6,594 bases of DNA from an uncultured Spirochaetaceae bacterium. GTDB taxonomy: Bacteria; Spirochaetota; Spirochaetia; Treponematales; Treponemataceae. The notes below the pieces were generated by a model. That model did not search any database, was not told where the DNA came from, and was given only the letters and a program-made list of their open reading frames with translations. Position 1 is the stretch's first letter. The number at the start of each line of letters is the position of its first letter. The position numbers were made by a program, and so were the translations under genes. Below, in pieces: positions 1-6,085 of this stretch. The stretch lies in NCBI GenBank assembly GCA_937875245.1, contig CALNCH010000282.1:1-6594 (forward strand), given 5' to 3'.

Positions 1-1398
1 ATTCAAGGAAAATATGATGCCGCAGAAGAATCTATTAGAACAGCAATTTTGCTTAAAGGAGAATATATTGAAGCATATTCTCTTTTAGCGGGTGTTTTGT
101 TTGAAAAACAAGAGTATCAAAACACTATTGATATTTGCGACTATATAATTTCTCAAGATAGAAATAATGGGAATGCGTGGTATCTTAAAGGTCTTAGTTT
201 AAAACAATTATTACGAATAGAAGAAAGTATTGCGGCTTTAGAAGGTGGGTTAGCAGTTTCTCCCCAAGACGAACTGATGAGAGGCTTACTAGAATTAATT
301 GTTTGTACCAATCTAGAAATAGAAGATGAACGGCGAGAGACTTGGGCAAGTGTTCATGTTGAAAAAGCAAAAGTCTATGAACAGCGATATATGTCTTCTC
401 AAGCCCTTTTTGAATATCAGAGGGCTTTGCGTATTCATCCGGAAAATCAAAGAGCAAGATTAGCTTATGGGCAAGCCTTACTGAGAGAAGGATATCCTGA
501 ATCTTATTTATCGCAACTACAATTTCTTGTTTCACAAGGATATAATCAAACTTCAGTTACAGATATCATAGAATCCTATTCACGAATATTAGAGAATAGT
601 TTGCCCTTACAATGGGGTATAGATCCTTTTTATATTAATAAAGTACGTTGGTCATTGGGAGTATATTGCCAAAAGTCTCCTTTCACCTTAACTCACCAGA
701 TGAGTCAGGAAATAACTGCTTCGTTATTTGCAGATATTTGCTCCACCAGTTCAACTGTTAAGGTAGAAGCTGCTAGTACTGCGGTTTCTGGTTACGGAGA
801 AGCTTTTAAAAATGCCCGTCTTGCAAAACAAGATTATTTTCTTTTGCTCACTGTTTCTGAAACAGACAGAGAGTTACGTATCGTGGCACAGTTGTATTCT
901 GCCAATACAGGAAATTTAGCAGATACTTTTACGGTATACCGCACCGGAAACGATCGTTACTTTTTTGCTCTTGAAAAATTGAAACAAGATTTACTCTTAA
1001 AAATCCCAGTTCGGGGGAAAATAATTGACCGAAAGGCTTCTGTTGTTTTACTTGATGTAGGAAGAAAAGACGGTATTACCGCTGATTCAAAATTTACTAT
1101 TTTGAAAAAGGGTTCAATTTCATCTTCTGATACAGGATTAGGTATTGTGTATCCTACCGCTAATGAATTAGGAACAGTTACCATAGTTGCAGTGGGAGAA
1201 GAAATATCCCAGGGAATTTTGGTTCAAAAAGGATTCTACGATTTAATTAATGTAGGGGATGAAATAATACCTTTTGTAGAAGTAGAAGAAAACAAAGTTA
1301 CTCAATCTGAGAAAAAATCGAAAAAAGAACCAGCTGTTGCTCCCCAAGTTGAAAAGCAAGTAACTCCATTGTATTCAATTATTCAATCAATTAGATAA
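1..1398 (+). CDS. TPR-repeat protein with FlgT-like C-terminal domain, 5'-truncated
   Basis: The frame is open from base 1 to TAA at 1396-1398 (465 residues visible), so the start lies upstream; an internal TTG at 49 is not the true start because TPR-like sequence continues before it. Visible residues 1-20 are the end of one TPR. Further TPR-like helix pairs lie at about 22-56, 57-91, 116-149 and 150-170, with the typical A/G/Y/P positions (for example the ALRIHPEN end of a repeat). Residues about 245-335 form an alpha/beta region with DYFLLLTVSE and a following LRIVAQLYSANTG strand, loosely like the CsgG/TolB-type periplasmic fold. Residues 336-426 (RGKIIDRKASVVLLDVGRKDGI, broken here as RGKII then VVLLDVGRKDGI, and later NVGDEIIPF) resemble the FlgT C-terminal type beta domain. 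The tail is Lys/Glu-rich. I infer an envelope scaffold or adaptor protein; exact function is unknown. Its stop abuts that of the convergent gene with no terminator between. Confidence 0.85.
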   Translation: MQGKYDAAEESIRTAILLKGEYIEAYSLLAGVLFEKQEYQNTIDICDYIISQDRNNGNAWYLKGLSLKQLLRIEESIAALEGGLAVSPQDELMRGLLELIVCTNLEIEDERRETWASVHVEKAKVYEQRYMSSQALFEYQRALRIHPENQRARLAYGQALLREGYPESYLSQLQFLVSQGYNQTSVTDIIESYSRILENSLPLQWGIDPFYINKVRWSLGVYCQKSPFTLTHQMSQEITASLFADICSTSSTVKVEAASTAVSGYGEAFKNARLAKQDYFLLLTVSETDRELRIVAQLYSANTGNLADTFTVYRTGNDRYFFALEKLKQDLLLKIPVRGKIIDRKASVVLLDVGRKDGITADSKFTILKKGSISSSDTGLGIVYPTANELGTVTIVAVGEEISQGILVQKGFYDLINVGDEIIPFVEVEENKVTQSEKKSKKEPAVAPQVEKQVTPLYSIIQSIR

Positions 1399-2289
1399 TT
1401 ATTGAGATAGTACTTCTTGAATCCATTTCTTTGATTGATGTGAGAATTCTTTTTCTGCTTTCATAAAATAAGAGAGAGCCAGTTGTGTATTTCCCAAGAA
1501 GTAATTTGCTTGGCCAAGATAATAATATGCACGAGATAAAACCTTTTCATCTCGGTTCATTTGTACGAATTTTTCTAGTTCCTTATTTGCAGACTTCCAG
1601 TCTCCCCGAGTAAAAAAAGCATCAATAATTGAAAAAAGAACATAATCATCACCCATAGTACCTCTATCTCCTTTTTCTTCAGGAAAAATATCAGGAGAGG
1701 GCAACTTTCGAATAACCGTACTTGTTGTCAATGATTTTGCCTTATTCAAAACTTGATCAGGAATTGTTTCCGTATTTTCTTCTGCTTGGTTTGGTAAAAC
1801 TTGGAGATAGGGAAGAGGAGCTTCACGTAATCCTGAACTGGAAAGGGAAGGCTTTTTTTCTTGTTCACTAAGGGGTAAAAGGGGAAGGTCTTCTTTAGCG
1901 GCTAATCCAACTGGATATACAGTAGTATTAACACTGGGTATCATAATATCGTAGACTGATGAATCTATAAGCTCTGCTATTATGGCATAGTAATAGTTCT
2001 TATAATCTTTTACCGTATCTGAAAATGTTGTTTTATTTACGTCCAATGTTGCAATTAAATTGTCTTGAGTTAGTTGACTAGCTTTGCAAAATGCTGTTGT
2101 AGAACGATATACGAAGAGATTTTGTATTTTTTCTACTACTTGTTCTGGCATTTGGGTCCAAGTTAATACTATTTCTGTGTTGTTTTCAGAAGTTTCAGCT
2201 TCGAGATTTGAAATAAGGGGCCTATATTCCAAAGCAAATAGATTACTACAAAGAACACTGATAATAAGAAGAAAAATACTAGGTTTCAT
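1399..2289 (-). CDS. Exported protein with FN3-like and TPR-like domains
   Basis: This encodes 296 residues from the ATG at 2289. A longer reading from TTG at 2325 would put 12 polar residues in front of the signal peptide and has no better ribosome site, so the ATG is preferred. Residues 1-19 are a Sec signal peptide (MKPSIFLLII core, probable cut after LFA); the Cys at 14 is not in a good lipobox because Leu precedes it. Residues about 20-105 look like a fibronectin type III domain: IVLTW, then FVYRS, LIATLD, TTFSDTV and KNYYYAI strands. Residues about 130-210 are a Pro/Ser/Glu-rich linker. Residues about 215-290 are TPR-like helices (DAFFTRGDWKSANKELEKF, then YYYLGQANYFLGNTQLALSY). I infer a periplasmic or outer-envelope binding protein; no enzyme motif is visible. 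No Shine-Dalgarno sequence precedes the ATG. It is divergent from the Cas2-like gene and convergent with the TPR gene. Confidence 0.85.
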   Translation of the reverse strand: MKPSIFLLIISVLCSNLFALEYRPLISNLEAETSENNTEIVLTWTQMPEQVVEKIQNLFVYRSTTAFCKASQLTQDNLIATLDVNKTTFSDTVKDYKNYYYAIIAELIDSSVYDIMIPSVNTTVYPVGLAAKEDLPLLPLSEQEKKPSLSSSGLREAPLPYLQVLPNQAEENTETIPDQVLNKAKSLTTSTVIRKLPSPDIFPEEKGDRGTMGDDYVLFSIIDAFFTRGDWKSANKELEKFVQMNRDEKVLSRAYYYLGQANYFLGNTQLALSYFMKAEKEFSHQSKKWIQEVLSQ

Positions 2290-2296
2290 ACTACAT

Positions 2297-2325
2297 ATAA
2301 TGGAGTAAAATTCAGCGTTTGACAA
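2297..2325 (-). promoter_or_regulatory. Candidate promoter for the FN3/TPR gene
   Basis: Read on the minus strand there is TTGTCA (2325-2320, five of six to the sigma-70 -35 consensus), a 17-base spacer, and CATTAT (2302-2297, four of six to TATAAT). The predicted transcript start, about 2290, falls right at the ATG at 2289, which would make the mRNA leaderless or nearly so. This agrees with the missing Shine-Dalgarno sequence, but the -10 match is only moderate. The -35 shares its bases with the plus-strand promoter. Confidence 0.4.
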
Positions 2326-2347
2326 GATAGGATCTTTATTTTATTCT
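2319..2347 (+). promoter_or_regulatory. Candidate sigma-70 promoter of the Cas2-like/prfB/ftsY operon
   Basis: A perfect TTGACA (2319-2324) is followed by a 17-base spacer and TATTCT (2342-2347, four of six to TATAAT). The predicted start of transcription lies at about 2353-2354, on the ATG of the Cas2-like gene, so a leaderless transcript is possible. An alternative is the perfect TATAAT at 2296-2301, which would give a leader of about 45 bases, but I find no acceptable -35 at the right distance upstream of it. Confidence 0.5.
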
Positions 2348-2352
2348 TTAGT

Positions 2353-2643
2353 ATGTTTGTTTCTGTAGTTCTTGATCCAGGGGGAGTTGATTCCTCTCGG
2401 GCCTTAGTATCAATTTTATCTCAATATGGCTTTGTTAAAGTTCAAAGAGCTTGTTGGGAACATACCGGTTTGACCGAAAAACGTCTTCATACTTTAAAAA
2501 AAGATCTTGATTCCGCTACTGACTATTATGATACTCTTCGTATTTATCAATATCCAGTAGAAGGTTTGCTGGCTATCACAGAGTTGCAAAAGAAAAAATG
2601 GAAGCGTTGTATTCTACGTCCACCTACAGAATCCTTAAAATAA
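2353..2643 (+). CDS. Stand-alone Cas2-like small protein
   Basis: The 96-residue product has the length and order of elements of the Cas2/VapD ferredoxin-like fold. Strand 1 is at residues 2-8 (FVSVVLD) and ends in Asp8, the position of the conserved metal-binding Asp of Cas2. Helix 1 is at about 13-25 (SSRALVSILSQYG), strand 2 at 27-36 (FVKVQRACWEH), helix 2 at about 41-55 (TEKRLHTLKKDLD), and strand 3 at 60-68 (DTLRIYQYP), with the DxxRIY pattern common in Cas2. A basic tail follows (KKKWKRCILRP). Cas2 proteins are nucleases or, in CRISPR adaptation, structural partners of Cas1. No cas1, effector gene or repeat array is visible, so a CRISPR role is unlikely and the true role is unknown. The start fits the fold exactly; no Shine-Dalgarno sequence precedes it. 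It heads the operon, 19 bases before prfB. The family call comes from reading the pattern, not a search. Confidence 0.72.
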   Translation: MFVSVVLDPGGVDSSRALVSILSQYGFVKVQRACWEHTGLTEKRLHTLKKDLDSATDYYDTLRIYQYPVEGLLAITELQKKKWKRCILRPPTESLK

Positions 2644-2652
2644 AAAAACTCA

Positions 2653-2657
2653 GGGAG
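2653..2657 (+). promoter_or_regulatory. Ribosome binding site of prfB
   Basis: GGGAG lies five bases before the ATG at 2663. It fixes the start of the short zero-frame part of prfB, which is easily missed because that part holds only 23 codons before an in-frame TGA. Confidence 0.8.
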
Positions 2658-2662
2658 TTTAT

Positions 2663-3791
2663 ATGTTAGAAGATTTTAAATTACCTATCTCTTCATTAAA
2701 AGAAGAAATTTTGTCCGTTTGGGGGCGTCTTTGACGTTCCTCTTATTGAAAAAAAAATAGCAACAAAAGAAGCTCTTACAGGAGAAAATACCTTTTGGGA
2801 TGATCCTAAAAAAGCAGAAAAAGTTTTATCAGAAATAAAATTACTGAAAAATAGAATTGAGCCATGGAAAGAGTTAATTACTTCTATGGATGATTTAGAA
2901 ACCCTGTACGAATTAGCCTCAGAAACCGGGGATCCTAGTTTAGAAACAGAAATAAAGGATTTGTTACAAAAATCTTCTGAAACCTACGAAAAGCTTAGTA
3001 TTTTAAATTTATTATCTGATGAAGTTGATAAAAATAGTGCTTTCTTAACAATTCATGCTGGAGCAGGTGGAACTGAAGCTTGCGATTGGGCTCAAATGTT
3101 AGCCCGAATGTATTCTCGTTGGGCAGAAAGACGAGGGTATAAATTAGAAACCGTAGATATTTTAGAAGCAGAAGGTGGTATAAAATCTATTACCATGCAA
3201 GTAAGTGGTGATTATGTCTATGGATACCTAAAATCAGAAGCAGGTATTCATCGCTTGGTTCGTATTAGTCCCTTTGATTCTAATGCCCGTCGGCATACTT
3301 CTTTTTCTTCTGTATATGTATTTCCTGTCTTGGATGATAGTATTGAAGTTGAAATTCGACCGGAAGATTTAAGAGTAGATACCTATCGAGCCGGAGGAGC
3401 CGGAGGTCAGCACGTTAACAAAACGGATTCTGCAGTACGCTTTACTCATATCCCCACTGGTATTGTCGTTGCTTGTCAAACAGAGCGAAGTCAGACAATG
3501 AATAGACAAACTGCTATGAGTATGTTAAAAGCTCGGCTGTATGAATATTACAAAGCTGAAAAAGAAAAAGAAAATTCAAAGTTTTCACAAGAAAAGAAAG
3601 ATATTAGCTGGGGAAATCAAATTAGATCCTATGTTTTCCAGCCATATACCATGGTAAAAGATCATCGTACTCGCCACGAAGTGGGAAATATTCAATCTGT
3701 TATGGACGGAAATATTGATTCCTTTATTGAATCTTATTTGGCCGCAAAATGGAAAGGGCTACCCATGGGAGACGATGGGGATGAAGTGTAA
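2663..3791 (+). CDS. prfB: Peptide chain release factor 2 (RF2), programmed +1 frameshift
   Basis: RF2 recognises UGA and UAA stop codons in the ribosomal A site and triggers peptide release. The protein is read as 2663-2731 joined to 2733-3791, giving 375 residues (E. coli RF2 has 365). The 23 zero-frame codons end at CTT, then TGA at 2732-2734; skipping one T continues with DVPLIEKK. The codon-recognition tripeptide SPF is at residues 202-204, in RLVRISPFDS. The catalytic GGQ is at 247-249, in RAGGAGGQHVNKT; its Gln is the usual methylation site. Ala243 corresponds to E. coli position 246, where most bacteria have Ala and E. coli K-12 has Thr. The C-terminal RSYVFQPYTMVKDHRT is also typical. 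A reading that starts at the ATG at 2886 would lose the first 74 residues and is wrong. The gene follows the Cas2-like gene by 19 bases and its last 11 bases overlap the PEGA-type gene. Expression is autoregulated by frameshifting. Confidence 0.97.
2721..2735 (+). promoter_or_regulatory. prfB programmed +1 frameshift site
   Basis: GGGGG (2721-2725) acts as an internal Shine-Dalgarno-like element, followed by CGT and then CTT TGA C (2729-2735). The three-base gap between the G run and the CTT slip codon is the same as in E. coli (AGGGGG TAT CTT TGA C). When RF2 is scarce, the ribosome pauses at UGA, the peptidyl-tRNA on CUU slips to UUU, and reading resumes at GAC. When RF2 is plentiful, a 23-residue peptide is released. 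The layout is seen directly; the mechanism is established for prfB in other bacteria. Confidence 0.95.
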
Positions 3792-5181
3792 GCTTTCCTT
3801 TTTTTTCCTCTTTTTTATAGCATCCACTCTATTTGCTGAATCTTCTTGGATTTTAGGAGCTACTGCTTTTGAAATAAAAGGAAAAACAGAAAGTAGCATA
3901 GTTTCTTCAATGTCAGAACAACTCCCCCTGTTGATTTTAGAAAATATTAGTTTGCCAGAAAAGAGACGTGTTGATACAGAAGAATGGAGAGATAGAAAAA
4001 CGGAAGAATTGGAAAAGAATCGAGGGGCACTTTTTACAACGATTCAACAAAAGGTTCTTAGTCGAGATTCAATTTTATTTAATGAGGGAATAACATCCCA
4101 GTCTAAAAAAGAAATAGGGTTACTGGAAAAAGAAATTCAAGAATTACTACATTCTTACACAAACATACAAGATTCTTTTTTACAACTGGAATCTTCTGTT
4201 TATCCAGATACTTATGAAGCTATTAGTTTTTGGAAAAATGACGCTTCCCTTTTATATCAACAAAAAGAAAAAGTGACAGATTTAGATGGACTAATAACAG
4301 GTTCCATTCAAGAAGTTAATTCTTTTGTACGCATCGAAGTACAGCTTTTGCTTTATCCTGGAAACAGGGTACAAAAAGAAATTGTTAAAACCGGTTCTTT
4401 TCTAAATTTTGAACAAATTGCTGAAGATATTAGTTCCGAATTAGCAGCCTATATTACCAACAGAAAAATGGTTCAACTGTCATTCGATATTCAGTCAGAA
4501 AATATTTCTTCGGTGACTATCAAAATCGATGACAGTATTTTTAATAGAAACCAAGAATATGCAATAGTACCGGAAGGGTATCATTCAATTTGGATAGATG
4601 CACCGGGGTATAAAACACGAATAATAAATTGGAACTTTACCGGAAAAGAAAAATATCGGGTTGTGGTCACCATGGAAAAAGAAATTCCAGTAAATTTGAT
4701 TTTTCAAAGTTCTGATGAAAATAATGAGATTTTTTTGAATGGACTACCCTCAACTGGTTATGTAAATGGATTACCTGTATGGGGTCAAATACTATTGCCG
4801 GATTTATCCAGTGCATTTTTTTATGTGCAAGGGCGAAAAAATACTGTTTTGGAAAGTGATAATTCTTATGTAGTCCCTTTAGAACAGCCTGTTAAGGACT
4901 TAAGTATGCTCATTGAAAAAAGCAGGAAAAGAATGTATAGTTCCTACGGTTTATTTTTAATATCCTTGCCTTTTTCTATGATTTCTTACGGTAATTATGT
5001 TAATGAATATACTTCCTGGTCTATGGGATATAGTTCAGGAACTGGAATAAACTCAACAGAAAAAACCTATTTACTAACTACGGGGATTTCAGTTGGTTTA
5101 GGAATAAATTTTGCAATTCAACTTGGTAGATATATATTCAATGTAAATAAAGTTCTTCCACAAGAAATATACGTAGAGTAG
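3781..5181 (+). CDS. Exported PEGA-type membrane protein
   Basis: The product has 466 residues from ATG 3781. That start gives a clean Sec signal peptide (MKCKLSFFFLFFIASTLFA, cut before ESS) and has GGGAG nine bases upstream (3767-3771); ATG 3775 is too close to that site, and starts further back add residues ahead of the signal peptide. Residues 60-140 are charged and probably helical or coiled-coil. Residues about 180-228 (RIEVQLLLYPG, then EDISSELAAYI) resemble a CsgG/TolB-like strand-helix element. Residues about 231-300 are a PEGA-like domain (IKIDDS, then AIVPEGYHSIWIDAPGYKT), and 301-370 may be a second, poorer copy (IFLNG, GLPVWG). Two hydrophobic segments at about 386-406 and 430-450 could anchor it. 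PEGA domains occur in bacterial surface and wall-associated proteins; role here unknown. The overlap with prfB suggests translational coupling; ftsY begins 24 bases after its stop. Confidence 0.85.
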   Translation: MKCKLSFFFLFFIASTLFAESSWILGATAFEIKGKTESSIVSSMSEQLPLLILENISLPEKRRVDTEEWRDRKTEELEKNRGALFTTIQQKVLSRDSILFNEGITSQSKKEIGLLEKEIQELLHSYTNIQDSFLQLESSVYPDTYEAISFWKNDASLLYQQKEKVTDLDGLITGSIQEVNSFVRIEVQLLLYPGNRVQKEIVKTGSFLNFEQIAEDISSELAAYITNRKMVQLSFDIQSENISSVTIKIDDSIFNRNQEYAIVPEGYHSIWIDAPGYKTRIINWNFTGKEKYRVVVTMEKEIPVNLIFQSSDENNEIFLNGLPSTGYVNGLPVWGQILLPDLSSAFFYVQGRKNTVLESDNSYVVPLEQPVKDLSMLIEKSRKRMYSSYGLFLISLPFSMISYGNYVNEYTSWSMGYSSGTGINSTEKTYLLTTGISVGLGINFAIQLGRYIFNVNKVLPQEIYVE

Positions 5182-5193
5182 TGTGATTTTTTA

Positions 5194-5200
5194 TAGGAGA
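5194..5200 (+). promoter_or_regulatory. Ribosome binding site of ftsY
   Basis: TAGGAGA ends five bases before ATG 5206. It decides for this start over the in-frame ATG at 5215, which would be 14 bases away. Confidence 0.8.
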
Positions 5201-5205
5201 TTTGT

Positions 5206-6084
5206 ATGGCTCGTATGGGATTTGCTGAAAAACTAAAAAACTTATTTTCCTTAAATGGTAATAAAGACAAAGAAACTTTTTTTGAAGATTTATCAGATAT
5301 ATTAGTAGAAGGTGATTTTGGAGCAAAGCCGGCTTTTGAGATGGTTGATCAATTAGAGAAACGATGTAAGGCAGAAAAAATTACCGACGAAGAACAGATG
5401 AAAAAGATTCTTGCCTCTCTGCTTTTAGAGCAAGTAAAAACTATTGATTTACAACCTGAGCCAAATAAAGTCAATGTATACATGATATTAGGGGTTAATG
5501 GAGTTGGAAAAACTACTTCTGTAGCAAAACTAGCAGGTTGGTATAAAAACAAAGGTGTTCCAAATGTGGTATTAGCAGCCGCAGATACATTCAGAGCCGC
5601 TGCTATAGAGCAATTAGAAATTCACGGAAAGCGTTTGGATATAAGAGTGGTTGCACATCAACATGGTTCTGATCCTTCTGCTGTGGTTTTTGATGCCTCA
5701 GAAGCGGTGGCGGCTAAAGGTGGTGGATTAGTTTTAGCTGATACAGCAGGACGGCTTCATAACAAGGAAAATTTAGTTCGGGAATTACAAAAAATTGATC
5801 GTGTTGCTGAATCCAAAGCAAGTAAGGGTTGTTATAAAAAAATATTGGTATTAGATGCTACTACCGGACAGAATGCCCTTCGACAAGCAGAAGTATTTCA
5901 TGAAGCTGTTGGAGTGGACGCTGTTATTCTTACAAAATATGATTCTACTGCAAAAGGTGGAGTGGCCTTTTCTTTAGGAAAAGAATTAGGAATTCCTGTT
6001 GCCTATGTAGGATTTGGAGAAGATTATCAACATATAAAACCCTTTTCTCCAGAAGAATACGTTGCAGAGTTTTTAGGTAATTAA
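5206..6084 (+). CDS. ftsY: Signal recognition particle receptor FtsY
   Basis: FtsY is the SRP receptor GTPase. It pairs with Ffh at the inner face of the cytoplasmic membrane and hands nascent membrane proteins to SecYEG. The 292-residue protein is an N domain (about 1-85) plus a G domain. Motifs are all intact: G1 GVNGVGKTT at 96-104, G2 DTFRAAA at 127-133, G3 DTAGR at 179-183, DATTGQNA at 217-224 (specific to the SRP GTPases), G4 TKYD at 243-246 followed by STAKGG, and GFGE at 269-272. It lacks the long acidic A domain of E. coli FtsY (497 residues). The first 16 residues (MGFAEKLKNLF) can form an amphipathic, basic helix like the membrane-binding sequence just before the E. coli NG core. 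FtsY rather than Ffh, because no Met-rich M domain follows. It lies 24 bases after the PEGA-type gene, and one base separates it from the next gene. Confidence 0.97.
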   Translation: MARMGFAEKLKNLFSLNGNKDKETFFEDLSDILVEGDFGAKPAFEMVDQLEKRCKAEKITDEEQMKKILASLLLEQVKTIDLQPEPNKVNVYMILGVNGVGKTTSVAKLAGWYKNKGVPNVVLAAADTFRAAAIEQLEIHGKRLDIRVVAHQHGSDPSAVVFDASEAVAAKGGGLVLADTAGRLHNKENLVRELQKIDRVAESKASKGCYKKILVLDATTGQNALRQAEVFHEAVGVDAVILTKYDSTAKGGVAFSLGKELGIPVAYVGFGEDYQHIKPFSPEEYVAEFLGN

Positions 6085-6085
6085 C

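Noticed and set aside
194..535. Minus-strand open frame of 113 codons opposite the TPR gene
   Set aside because: The opposite strand carries clear TPR repeats through this region; the antisense frame has no recognisable features.
2084..2308. Open frame of 74 codons on the plus strand opposite the FN3/TPR gene
   Set aside because: It lies antisense to a convincing gene, has no ribosome site or recognisable protein pattern, and is a shadow.
2353..2643. CRISPR-Cas locus
   Set aside because: The Cas2-like gene alone does not make a locus; no repeats with spacers, cas1 or effector gene are present in the window.
3790..3820. T-rich tract just after the end of prfB, possible terminator
   Set aside because: There is no stem before it, and it encodes the Phe-rich signal peptide of the overlapping gene.
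5138..5552. Two minus-strand open frames opposite the start of ftsY
   Set aside because: Both are antisense to ftsY, whose motifs are unambiguous, and show no protein-like features.
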